Positions 39,090 through 47,396 of a stretch of 64,000 nucleotides of DNA are shown piece by piece. The stretch comes from VRUE01 sp963701265 (lineage in GTDB: Bacteria; Actinomycetota; Thermoleophilia; Solirubrobacterales; 70-9), in the NCBI GenBank assembly GCA_963701265.1, contig OY969581.1, positions 1,240,001 to 1,304,000 of the forward strand, given 5' to 3'. Below the pieces are notes generated by a model. The model was given only the letters and a program-made list of their open reading frames with translations. It did not search any database and was not told the DNA's origin. Each line of letters begins with the position of its first letter. Position 1 is the stretch's first letter. Both the position numbers and the translations under genes were made by a program.

Positions 39090-40760
39090 ATGGCGAACAA
39101 CCTCTTTGACCAACTAGACGAGATCTCAACTGGCGGCGAGCAGCAGCGCCCGCTCTGGGCGGCACGCGCGCCTTACCAGCCGCAGGACGGCTTTGACCTG
39201 ATGCTGGTGCCGCGGGTGAAGGGCTGGCAGGAGGATGCCGAAGCGATCGCAGCGCTGGAGCGGATCGAACACCAGCCTTGGGTCGAGAGCATCGATCGCA
39301 GCGGCCGACAGGTCCACGCTTGTCTCTCCAGCGACTGGATCGGCGCCACGGGCCAGGCACTCACTGCGGGCGAGGCCCCGTCGCACTCCGATCTCGCCAC
39401 TGGTCGCCGCTTCGCACTCAACTTCTGGGACGCCAACTCGACCAAGGCGCTGCACGTCGGTCACCTGCGCAACCTGGCGCTCGGCAATGCGCTTGGCTCG
39501 GCGCTGGGCGAGGCCGGTGGCAAGGTCGAGCGGCGCAGCATCATCTGTGACGTCGGCCGCAGCATGGGCGAGGCGATGGCCGGCGTGGTCAAGAGCGGTC
39601 GCCACACCCAATCCTCGCCGGGTGGCGGCGAGAAGAGCGACCACTTCGTCGGCGCCTGCTACGCCGAGTACGTCAAGTCCGGACCGTCGCTGAACAGGGG
39701 CGGGGAGGAGCCGGGGGATTCCTTGACCCGCGAGCTCGACGTCCACAACGACAGCGCCGACGAGCTGCTGCAGAGCGTCCTCAACGGGGACCAGGCCGCA
39801 ATCGAGCTCTGGTCGAAGACGCGGGCCTGGGTGATCTCGGGCCAGCGCAAGACGCTCGCCCGGCTCGGCATCTCATTCGATTCAGTTTTCTTCGAGTCCG
39901 ACTTCCTGCAGGAAATCGCCGAGCTCTCCAACCTCGGCCTCGAGCACGGCATGCTGCAGCGCCGCGCCGACGGCGCCGTGGTCTACCTGACCGACCACGA
40001 GGAGCTGGAGGAAATGCCGTTGCTGCGTGCCGACGGCCTGCCCACCCAGCACATGCGGGCGCTCGCCTACTGGATGGCCGCACCCGGCCTGGAAGGCACC
40101 ACCTCGATTCAGATCTGCGGGGCGGAGTGGGCGGCTCACGTCACCTGCCGCCGCAAGCTGATGGACGAGATGATGGCCAAGGGGGCCGGTGCGGACGTCA
40201 ACCATCCCGAGCACGACGTCTTCCACGGGATGGTCTCCAAAGAGCGCCAGTCGGTCTCCTCGAGCAAGAAGGACGCGCTGCTGATCGACGATCTCGCCGA
40301 GTGGATCGACGGGGCGATCGACGAGGGGGAGGAGAGCGCCGGGGTGCGCCGGCGCCATCCCGCCGCCGAGGCGATCGTGCCGCAGGTCGCGCTCGGTTTC
40401 TTCCTCATGCACGACAACACCAAACCGCTCGACTTCGATTCCGCGAAGCTGCTGCGCGCCGAGCACAACCTCGGCTGGGACCTGGCTCGGGCCAGGGCAC
40501 ACAACGGCAACGGCTCAGGCGCCGCGAGCGCTGAGCCCACTCAGGACCCCGACTATCGCTTCGCCGTGGTGCAGTCGGAGATGTACCGCCGCCACCTGCA
40601 GCAGGCGGTCGAGCGACTCGACGTCAATCCGCTGGCCAAATACGTCGCTCACCTCTCGCGCTGGTACTTGGAGAGCGACCGTGAGCCGCACGTTCAGGCG
40701 GTCAGTCAAGCGGCGCTGGCCCAAGGCGCCCGCGGGCTCGGGCTGGAGGCGGTGCGATGA
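39090..40760 (+). CDS. Arginyl-tRNA synthetase-like paralogue (class I)
   Basis: This 556-residue protein is near the length of a true ArgRS. The HIGH-type motif is in NFWDANSTKALHVGHLRNLALGNAL (HVGH). The equivalent of KMSKS is SSSKKDALLIDDLAEWIDGA. QICGAEWAAHVTCRRKLM and the C-terminal EMYRRHLQQAVERLDVNPLAKYVAHLSRWYLES match the catalytic and DALR anticodon-binding regions. The protein is divergent (HVGH followed by LRN; Glu/Asp-rich insertions), so it is unlikely to be the housekeeping enzyme. It is the first gene of a seven-gene overlapping operon behind a tRNA gene, with GGTGA before the ATG. It probably charges that tRNA with an amino acid for biosynthesis. Confidence 0.85.
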   Translation: MANNLFDQLDEISTGGEQQRPLWAARAPYQPQDGFDLMLVPRVKGWQEDAEAIAALERIEHQPWVESIDRSGRQVHACLSSDWIGATGQALTAGEAPSHSDLATGRRFALNFWDANSTKALHVGHLRNLALGNALGSALGEAGGKVERRSIICDVGRSMGEAMAGVVKSGRHTQSSPGGGEKSDHFVGACYAEYVKSGPSLNRGGEEPGDSLTRELDVHNDSADELLQSVLNGDQAAIELWSKTRAWVISGQRKTLARLGISFDSVFFESDFLQEIAELSNLGLEHGMLQRRADGAVVYLTDHEELEEMPLLRADGLPTQHMRALAYWMAAPGLEGTTSIQICGAEWAAHVTCRRKLMDEMMAKGAGADVNHPEHDVFHGMVSKERQSVSSSKKDALLIDDLAEWIDGAIDEGEESAGVRRRHPAAEAIVPQVALGFFLMHDNTKPLDFDSAKLLRAEHNLGWDLARARAHNGNGSGAASAEPTQDPDYRFAVVQSEMYRRHLQQAVERLDVNPLAKYVAHLSRWYLESDREPHVQAVSQAALAQGARGLGLEAVR

Positions 40761-42925
40761 GGACGCTGCTGGTCGACAACCACGACTCCTACACCTACAA
40801 CGTCTTCCACCTCCTGGCCGGCGTCTCCGGCGAGGAGCCGATCGTGGTCGACAACGACGCCGTCTCCTGGCGGGCGCTGGAACGTTGGGATTTCGATGCG
40901 ATCGTGCTTTCACCCGGGCCGGGGACGCCGGGGCGCTGGCACGACTTCTGCGTCTGCGACGACATCCTGCGCTTCAGCGAGATTCCGGTGCTCGGCATCT
41001 GCCTCGGTCACCAGGGCCTGGGCAAAATGCTCGACGGCGAGGTGCGCAGCGCCCCCGAGGCGATGCACGGGCGCCTCAGCAAGATCTTCCACGAAGGCGA
41101 CGGCCTCTTCGACGGCATCCCGCAGGGCTTCCCGGTCGTCCGCTACCACTCGCTGGCGATCACCGGCATGGGCCCCGACGGCAACGTCTGCGCCTGGGCC
41201 GACGACGGCGTCGTGATGGGGATCGAACATCGCAAACGGCCGCTGTGGGGCGTCCAGTTCCACCCCGAGTCGATCGCCACCGACCACGGCGCCCGGCTGG
41301 TCGAGAACTTCTACAGGCTGGCCCGCCAGCGCAAAGAGACGCCGGTGCGAGCGACGAAGAGGCCCGACGGAGCGCGTCCGCGTAATGCCCCGGGTGCCTC
41401 TGGGGCCAAGCCAAGCTCCGATACTCGCCTGCTGCTGCGCTCGATTCCCGGCGAGGCCTCGACCGAGGCGCTCTTCGGACGGCTCTTCGCCGCCGAGGAG
41501 CACGCCTTCTGGCTCGACAGCACCGACGCGCCGACTCGGCTGGCGCAGAGCTCCTACCTCGGCACCAGCGCCGGCCGCGACCGCTGCGTGTTCGAATACG
41601 ACGTCGACGAGGGCGCTGTTCGGACCCGGCGCGGCGAGGACACCGCGATCGAGCGCGGCTCGATCTTCGACCTGCTCGACCGCGAGGTCGCCGAGCGCGC
41701 GATCGAGCGGCCCGGGGAGGCGGCGCCGAACCTGCTCGGCGGCTTCGTCGGCTACCTCGGCTACGAGTGCAAGGCGGATACAGGTGCCACCAACGTGCAC
41801 AGCTCCGATGTGCCCGACGCGGTGATGATGCTCGCCAACCGGGTCGTCGCCGTCGACCACGTCCACCACCGCACCCACGTGCTGGCTGTCTGCGCCACCG
41901 ACGAGGTGGGAGAGGCAACGACTTGGCTGGACGAGGCCGAGTCCGTCGTCCGCGACCTGCTCGCCGACCCGCCGCCGCAAGCCAGTCCGGCCGACTCACC
42001 TTTCGGCGAGCCCAGCGATGACCACGTGCGCTTCGACTGCGGCCGCGGCCGCGAGCAGTACCTTGCCGACATTGCTCGCTCGCAGGCCGAAATGGCCGCC
42101 GGCGAGTCCTACGAGGTCTGCCTCACCGATCAGATCTCAACCAGCGCCAGCCCCGCGCCCTTCGACCTCTACCGCAACCTGCGCCGCAGCAACCCAGCGC
42201 CCTTTGCCGCCTTCCTCAAGCTCGGCGACGTCGCCGTGGTCAGCTCCTCACCGGAGCGCTTCCTCTCGGTCGATCGCGAGCGCCGGGTCGAGGCGCGGCC
42301 GATCAAGGGGACGACGTCGCGCTCCGCGGACCCGGCCGAGGACGCGGCGCTGAAGGCGGAGCTGACCAACGACGAAAAGACCTACGCCGAGCACCTGATG
42401 ATCGTCGACCTGCTGCGCAACGACCTCGGCATCGTCTGCGAGGTCGGCAGCGTCGCCGTCCCCGAGCTGATGGTGGTCGAGGACTACGCCACGGTCCACC
42501 AGCTGATCTCGACCGTCGAGGGCAGGCTGCCGGCCGGCCGCAGCGCCGTCGAGTGCGCCCGCGCCTGCTTCCCCGGCGGCTCGATGACCGGCGCGCCGAA
42601 GCTGCGCACGATGGAGATCATCGACGACATCGAGGCCGAGGCGCGCGGCGTCTACTCGGGCGCGATCGGCTACTTCGGGCTCGACGGGGTGATGGACCTC
42701 AGCATCGTCATTCGCACCGTGGTCATGCGCGAGGGGCGGACGACGATCGGCGCCGGCGGCGCGATCGTGATGCAGTCCGACCCGGTCGATGAGTTCGACG
42801 AGATCCTGCTCAAGGCGAAAGCGCCGATGGCGGCGATCGCCCGCACGGTCACCGGCAGCGATTCGTCCGATTCCTGGAGCGTCGAGCTCGAGCCGGCGCG
42901 GGCGCGGGCGACCGAGGCAGCCTGA
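40757..42925 (+). CDS. Fused 4-amino-4-deoxychorismate synthase (PabA-PabB type)
   Basis: This is a 722-residue two-domain enzyme. Residues 1-195 are a glutamine amidotransferase with nucleophile Cys82 (GICLGHQG) and His169/Glu171 (VQFHPES). About 225-700 is a chorismate-binding domain with SSSPERFLSV, ARPIKGTTSRS, GGSMTGAPKLRTMEIID and GAIGYFG. The Lys in PIKGT is the mark of aminodeoxychorismate synthases; anthranilate synthases have Ala. It makes aminodeoxychorismate from chorismate and glutamine. The fused form is common in clusters making p-aminophenylalanine or p-aminobenzoate-derived antibiotics. It shares ATGA with the synthetase gene. Confidence 0.92.
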   Translation: MRTLLVDNHDSYTYNVFHLLAGVSGEEPIVVDNDAVSWRALERWDFDAIVLSPGPGTPGRWHDFCVCDDILRFSEIPVLGICLGHQGLGKMLDGEVRSAPEAMHGRLSKIFHEGDGLFDGIPQGFPVVRYHSLAITGMGPDGNVCAWADDGVVMGIEHRKRPLWGVQFHPESIATDHGARLVENFYRLARQRKETPVRATKRPDGARPRNAPGASGAKPSSDTRLLLRSIPGEASTEALFGRLFAAEEHAFWLDSTDAPTRLAQSSYLGTSAGRDRCVFEYDVDEGAVRTRRGEDTAIERGSIFDLLDREVAERAIERPGEAAPNLLGGFVGYLGYECKADTGATNVHSSDVPDAVMMLANRVVAVDHVHHRTHVLAVCATDEVGEATTWLDEAESVVRDLLADPPPQASPADSPFGEPSDDHVRFDCGRGREQYLADIARSQAEMAAGESYEVCLTDQISTSASPAPFDLYRNLRRSNPAPFAAFLKLGDVAVVSSSPERFLSVDRERRVEARPIKGTTSRSADPAEDAALKAELTNDEKTYAEHLMIVDLLRNDLGIVCEVGSVAVPELMVVEDYATVHQLISTVEGRLPAGRSAVECARACFPGGSMTGAPKLRTMEIIDDIEAEARGVYSGAIGYFGLDGVMDLSIVIRTVVMREGRTTIGAGGAIVMQSDPVDEFDEILLKAKAPMAAIARTVTGSDSSDSWSVELEPARARATEAA

Positions 42926-43407
42926 TGGAGGCCGCGGCCGAACCGAAGTGCCGGGTGCGCGAGGCGACCGAGGCCGACGCGCCGGCGGTGGCCGCCGCGG
43001 TCGGGCAGCTGCTGGTCGAGCTGAGCGGCGGCGGGCCGCCCGCGAACGAGCTTGAGCAAGCGACCGTGGACCTGGTCAGGGATAGGGGGATGGGTGCCCT
43101 GCTGGTGGCGGAGGCAGGGGGCGAGGATGGGCTAGTGGGTGTCCTCGCCGCCAGCTGGCAGCACGCGATCCACGTTCCCGGCCGCTACGGCACGATCCAG
43201 GACCTCTGGGTACACCCCGATTGGCGCAGTCGCGCGGTCGGCCACGAGCTGGTCGAGGCCTATTGCGAGATTGCTCGCAGGGAGGGCGCCAAGCGGATCG
43301 AAGTTGGCCTGCCGCGCGAGGACTTCGAGCAGATCGCCGCTACCGAGGCCTTCTACCGCGCCAACGGTTTCGAGCACTTGGGACCACGGATGCGGAGGAA
43401 GCTGTGA
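42925..43407 (+). CDS. GNAT-family acyltransferase
   Basis: This 160-residue protein is a single GNAT domain: VREATEADAPAVAAAVGQLL, then LVGVLAASWQHAI, GTIQDLWVHPDWRSRAVGHELVEAYCEIARREGAKRIEV (the acyl-CoA pyrophosphate loop RSRAVG) and FYRANGFEHLGPRMRRKL. The ATG overlaps the previous stop by one base. GNAT enzymes acylate amines from acyl-CoA, and some relatives use aminoacyl-tRNA, so in this operon it is a candidate for amine protection or for aminoacyl transfer. The donor is not determinable from sequence. Confidence 0.85.
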   Translation: MEAAAEPKCRVREATEADAPAVAAAVGQLLVELSGGGPPANELEQATVDLVRDRGMGALLVAEAGGEDGLVGVLAASWQHAIHVPGRYGTIQDLWVHPDWRSRAVGHELVEAYCEIARREGAKRIEVGLPREDFEQIAATEAFYRANGFEHLGPRMRRKL

Positions 43408-44438
43408 GCAGCGAGCTGTTGCTGGTCGAGCAGCGGGTGGGCAGCGACGGCGAGGACGACGGCGCCCACTGGATCCTCGAAGGCGGCCGCATCCTGCCGG
43501 GCGTCGACGACAACCGGCGCATGGAGGAGCTGCGGCGCGGCCTGTTGCGTCACGCGGGTGTCCATGCTGTAACCGCCGACGCCGACAGCGAAGACGTCGA
43601 GCAGACGCTCAGCGTCCTGCACGAGCCCACCTACCTGGAAGCGTTGGCCGAGGTCTCGGCCGAGCCGGTGGTGATCCCGGAGCTGACCCCGCCCGGCCTG
43701 CCGCCTGACATCCCCGTCTGCTCCGGTTTGGTCGAGGCGGCGCGGGAGGGTGTGCGCACGGCGATGACCGCGGCTGAGCGCCTGGTCGGCGGCGAGCGCT
43801 TCACCTACGCGCTCTGCCGGCCCCCCGGCCACCACGCCGGCCCGGCCTGGTTCGCCGGCTACTGCTACCTCAACACGGCGGCGGCGGCGGTGCAGGTGCT
43901 GCGCCAGGCCGGCATGAGCCCGGTCGGCATCCTCGACATCGACCTGCACTACCCCAACGGCACCGCGGCGATCGTGGCGACGATGGGGGACACGAGCCTG
44001 CACTCGCTGCACGCCGCACCGGTGACCAACGTCGCCAACGGCGCGGTCGAACCGGCCACCGACCGCGAGGTGGCGGTTGAGTTTCCGGTCGTTCCCGATG
44101 CCGAGCGCTACCTGCACGTCGTCGCCGAGTCCCTGCTCGAGCTCGCTCCGGATTCCGCCGCCCTCGTCGTCTCGCTCGGCTACGACATCGTCGCCGGCGA
44201 CCCGCACGGCTCCTGGGCCTTCGAGCCCGAGATCTTCACTGAGATCGGTGCCCTGCTGGCCACCTGCGGCAAGCCCGTCTGCGTGATCCAGGAGGGCGGC
44301 TACGCCCTCGACTCCCTGGCCGAATGCAGCGAGGCCTTCGCGACGGGCCTCCTGGGCGAAGTACCAACCGCTTCCGGTGCGCCTTTTGCACCCCCTGAGT
44401 ACATAAAGCGCACCGACACGGGGGTTGGCGATGAGTGA
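43404..44438 (+). CDS. Histone-deacetylase / acetylpolyamine amidohydrolase-family enzyme
   Basis: This 344-residue protein starts at GTG 43404, overlapping the GNAT stop. The zinc hydrolase core is intact: RPPGHHAGPAWFAGYCYLN (catalytic His143/His144), ILDIDLHYPNGTAA (Asp178, Asp180 and His182; the usual GNGT Gly is Pro) and SLGYDIVAGDP (Asp261). Bacterial members remove acyl groups from amines. Directly after a GNAT gene it suggests an acylate-then-deacylate protection step. Its last 20 or so residues (SGAPFAPPEYIKR) are encoded by a copy of the dispersed hairpin element. Confidence 0.88.
   Translation: MSSELLLVEQRVGSDGEDDGAHWILEGGRILPGVDDNRRMEELRRGLLRHAGVHAVTADADSEDVEQTLSVLHEPTYLEALAEVSAEPVVIPELTPPGLPPDIPVCSGLVEAAREGVRTAMTAAERLVGGERFTYALCRPPGHHAGPAWFAGYCYLNTAAAAVQVLRQAGMSPVGILDIDLHYPNGTAAIVATMGDTSLHSLHAAPVTNVANGAVEPATDREVAVEFPVVPDAERYLHVVAESLLELAPDSAALVVSLGYDIVAGDPHGSWAFEPEIFTEIGALLATCGKPVCVIQEGGYALDSLAECSEAFATGLLGEVPTASGAPFAPPEYIKRTDTGVGDE
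44372..44415 (+). repeat. Dispersed hairpin element, copy 2 (within coding sequence)
   Basis: The first 20 bases (TTCCGGTGCGCCTTTTGCAC) are identical to 34579-34598. The right arm (ACATAAAGCGCACCG) is a degenerate form of copy 1. It is read in frame as the C-terminus of the HDAC-like protein and lies just before the chorismate-mutase-like start. Confidence 0.6.
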
Positions 44439-44739
44439 GAACGGGCTGACGGGGTTTCGCGACCGGCTCGACCCGATCGATGAGGAGATCGCGCGCTTGC
44501 TCGGCGAGCGCTTTCAGATCTGCCGGGAAGTCGCCGCCTACAAGAGCGAGCACGGGATCCCGATGATGCAGCCCGAGCGCGTCGCCGAGGTGCGCGCCCG
44601 CTACCTCGCCCGCGGCGCTGCCGTCAGCCTGCCGGAAGATTTCACCGCGGCGCTCTTCGAGCTGCTGATCGGCGCCACCTGCAAGCTCGAGGACGAGTTG
44701 ATGGAGGGAGTGGCCGCAAGCGAGGGACAGGAACAGTGA
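44431..44739 (+). CDS. AroQ-class chorismate mutase-like protein (candidate aminodeoxychorismate mutase)
   Basis: This 102-residue, all-helical protein has the AroQ pattern GFRDRLDPIDEEIARLLGERFQICREVAAYKSEHGIPMMQPERVAEV, giving Arg, Arg and Lys ligands for the substrate carboxylates. The ATG at 44431 overlaps the previous gene by eight bases. Following an aminodeoxychorismate synthase in the same operon, it fits the PapB/CmlD role of rearranging aminodeoxychorismate to aminodeoxyprephenate in p-aminophenylalanine synthesis. The PapC-like dehydrogenase of that pathway is not in the window, so the route may diverge or use a gene elsewhere. Confidence 0.85.
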   Translation: MSENGLTGFRDRLDPIDEEIARLLGERFQICREVAAYKSEHGIPMMQPERVAEVRARYLARGAAVSLPEDFTAALFELLIGATCKLEDELMEGVAASEGQEQ

Positions 44740-46043
44740 GCGCAGAGCTGCCGCCCGGGCCCCCGATCTCAGTCGACGAGCAATCGGCGCGCTGGTCGAG
44801 CGAGCCGCTGCCCTTCCTTGAGGAGTGCAGGGAGCGCTACGGCGACACCTTCACCCTGCGCCTGCGCCACCTCGGCGCCTGGGTCGTGCTCTCCGACCCT
44901 GAGGACGTCAAACGGGTCTTCTCGACCGACAGCAATGACCTCGGCGTCGGTGTGCCCAACCTGGCCCTGCGGCCGGTGCTCGGCGCCCACTCGGTGATGC
45001 TGAGTGAGGAGCCCGAGCACATGATCCGCCGCAAGCTGATGCTGCCGCGCTTCCACGGTGAGCGGATGCGCGAGGACGCCGAGATGATGACCGCGCTGGC
45101 GCGGCGCGAAGTGCGGGCCTGGCCGGCCGGCGAGCCGTTCGCGCTCTGGCCCCGGATGCAGGCGCTGACCCAGGAGGTCGTGATGCGAGCGGTCTTCGGC
45201 GATGACGGTGGGCGCTTGGATCGGCTGCGGACCCTGCTCACCAATCTCACCGACGCGGTCAACGACGAAGATCGCTTGCGCCAACTCGCCGAGCATGGCC
45301 CGGACTGGCTCGAAGAGAGCGCCGGCTGGCGCGAAGCGATGGCGCCGGTGGAAGAGGAGGTCCTGGCCGAGGTCCAACGCCGGCGCGAGGAAGGGGAGAA
45401 CGGTCGCCGCGACGCCGTCTCGATCCTGATCGAGGCGCGCAACGAGGACGGCTCGCCGCTGAGCGAGAAAGAGCTGCGCGACGAACTGCTGACCCTGCTC
45501 ACCGACGGCCCGACCTCGAGCTCGCTGGCCTGGGTCTTCGAGCGCCTGCTGCGCCACCCCGAGAAGCTGGCGAGGCTGCAGGAGGAACTGCTGGCGGGGG
45601 AGGGGGACGCCTACCTCGACGCGGTGATCAAGGAGACCCTGCGCCTGCGGCCGCCGGTATCGGTCGTCGTCCGCCGCCTGCTCAAGCCGGCAACGCTCGG
45701 CGGCTACAACCTGCCCGCCGAGACCCTGATCGCGCCCTGCGTCTACCTGATCCACCACCGCGCCGACGTCTACGAGAATCCCGGGGAGTTCATCCCCGAG
45801 CGCTTCCTCACGCAGCGCGCGGCGGTGCCGACCTGGATCCCCTTCGGTGGCGGCGCCCGCCGCTGCCTCGCCGCCAGCTACGCCGAACAGGAGATGAAGC
45901 GCGTGCTGCGCACCGTGCTCGAGGAGGTCGAGCTGGAGCCGGTCGAGTCGCGCTCGGAGCGGGTCACCCGAGGCGCGATCGCCTTCAGCCCCGCCCAGCA
46001 CGGCCTCGTCGTCGCCAAACCCCGAGCGCACGCTTTCGCATGA
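44736..46043 (+). CDS. Cytochrome P450
   Basis: This 435-residue protein has the complete P450 core: E300/R303 in KETLRLRPP, PERF in FIPERFL, and the heme-binding loop PFGGGARRCLAASYA with Cys377 as thiolate ligand. The oxygen-activation helix reads LLTDGPTSSSLAWVFERLLRHP, with DGPTSS in place of the usual AGxxTT, keeping the Thr. It would hydroxylate or cross-link an intermediate of the cluster. No ferredoxin gene is in the operon. GTG 44736 overlaps the previous stop (GTGA). Confidence 0.93.
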   Translation: MSAELPPGPPISVDEQSARWSSEPLPFLEECRERYGDTFTLRLRHLGAWVVLSDPEDVKRVFSTDSNDLGVGVPNLALRPVLGAHSVMLSEEPEHMIRRKLMLPRFHGERMREDAEMMTALARREVRAWPAGEPFALWPRMQALTQEVVMRAVFGDDGGRLDRLRTLLTNLTDAVNDEDRLRQLAEHGPDWLEESAGWREAMAPVEEEVLAEVQRRREEGENGRRDAVSILIEARNEDGSPLSEKELRDELLTLLTDGPTSSSLAWVFERLLRHPEKLARLQEELLAGEGDAYLDAVIKETLRLRPPVSVVVRRLLKPATLGGYNLPAETLIAPCVYLIHHRADVYENPGEFIPERFLTQRAAVPTWIPFGGGARRCLAASYAEQEMKRVLRTVLEEVELEPVESRSERVTRGAIAFSPAQHGLVVAKPRAHAFA

Positions 46044-47368
46044 GCACGGCCAGCTACGACCTGATCATCGTCGGCGCCGGCGCCAAGGCGGCCGGGATCT
46101 CGGCCAAGGTCCACATCCTCAACAGCCTCGGCCTCGCCGAGCTCTCGATCCTGGTGATCGAGGGCACCGAGGTCGCTGCCTCCTGGAAGGGGCGCAACGG
46201 CATGACCTCGGGCGAGGAGCCGCTGGCGGTGACGCCGATCAAGGACATTGGCTTCCCCTACCGCAGCCACGTCGAGTTCGGCGAGGCGGGAGAGGCAATC
46301 GACGCCGCCCTCGCCCAGTTCACCTGGCAGCAGTACATGATCAGCACCCGCCGCTACGCTCGCTGGGTCGATGCCGGCTCGCCGCAGGTGCGCCACCGCG
46401 ACTACGGCGAGTACCTGACCTGGGTGCTCTCGCGGGCGACGGAGGGGGTCGAGCACCTCGCGGCTCGCGTCACCGAGGTGACGCTCGACGAGGACCGCGA
46501 GCGCTGGCTGGTCGAAGCCGAAGCGGACGGCGGCCAGTCGCGCCACGCCGGCGGCGCCCTGGTGCTGACCGGCCCCGGCATCCATCGCTCCTTCCCGCAC
46601 GAGCCGGCGGTGGCCGACCGCGTCTTCCACTGCGATAGCCGGCGCGACGAGTTCGCTCGCATCCCCGATGGGCGCCAGTGCGACGTGGCGATCGTCGGCG
46701 GTGGCGAGAGCGCCCTCAGCGCGACGATGTTCCTGCGCGGGATGCGACCCGAGTGCCGCTTCACGATCTACACCCCGATGCTGCCGATGAGCCGCGGCGA
46801 GAGCTTCCTCGAGAACCGCGTCTTCTCCAACCCCGACACGGTCGAATGGGAGTCGCTCGACCAGCAGACCAGGCGCGACTTCGTCAAGCACTCCGATCGC
46901 GGCGTCTTCGACCCACCCAGCCTCTCGGCAATCGCCTACGACGAGCGCTGCCGCTTCGTCACCGGCCGCGTCACCGATGTCGGCGTCGCAATGGCGGGGG
47001 AGGGGGTGCGGCTCGAGTTTGAGTCCCCGGAGGGCCCCGGCAACAGGGACCATGACTTCGTCGCCAACTGCACCGGCTTTGACCTGCTGGCGCAACTGCG
47101 CACGCTCTTCCCGGCGACGGTGCGGGAGGAGATCGAGCGCCGCAGCGGCCCAATCTGGGACCAGCCGGCCGGCAGCGAGGTGCCGATCGGCCGCAATCTC
47201 GAGTTGAAGGGGATGCAGCCTCGACTTCAGATCCCCGGCTTGGCCGGGCTCAGCCAGGGCCCGGGCTTCGCCAACCTCGGGGCTCTGGGCCTGCTCTCCA
47301 ACCGGGTTCTGCAGCCTCTAGTGATCGCAAATACCGAACTACTTGACACTTATAAACCGGTCGCATAG
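46040..47368 (+). CDS. SidA/IucD/PvdA-type N-hydroxylating flavin monooxygenase
   Basis: This is a 442-residue protein. FAD is bound at LIIVGAGAKAAGISAKV and NADPH at VAIVGGGESALSATMFL. SFLENRVFSNPDTVEW and the C-terminal LSQGPGFANLGALGLLSNRV also recall lysine/ornithine N-monooxygenases, which make N-hydroxyamines for siderophores and for N-N or N-oxide natural products. It closes the overlapping operon (ATGA with P450). No siderophore synthetase is nearby, so it probably oxidises an amine of the cluster product. The first nucleotide motif has Lys-Ala instead of the usual Pro. Confidence 0.85.
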   Translation: MSTASYDLIIVGAGAKAAGISAKVHILNSLGLAELSILVIEGTEVAASWKGRNGMTSGEEPLAVTPIKDIGFPYRSHVEFGEAGEAIDAALAQFTWQQYMISTRRYARWVDAGSPQVRHRDYGEYLTWVLSRATEGVEHLAARVTEVTLDEDRERWLVEAEADGGQSRHAGGALVLTGPGIHRSFPHEPAVADRVFHCDSRRDEFARIPDGRQCDVAIVGGGESALSATMFLRGMRPECRFTIYTPMLPMSRGESFLENRVFSNPDTVEWESLDQQTRRDFVKHSDRGVFDPPSLSAIAYDERCRFVTGRVTDVGVAMAGEGVRLEFESPEGPGNRDHDFVANCTGFDLLAQLRTLFPATVREEIERRSGPIWDQPAGSEVPIGRNLELKGMQPRLQIPGLAGLSQGPGFANLGALGLLSNRVLQPLVIANTELLDTYKPVA

Positions 47369-47396
47369 GGTCGCGCCGACGACGAAGGAGGCAGGG

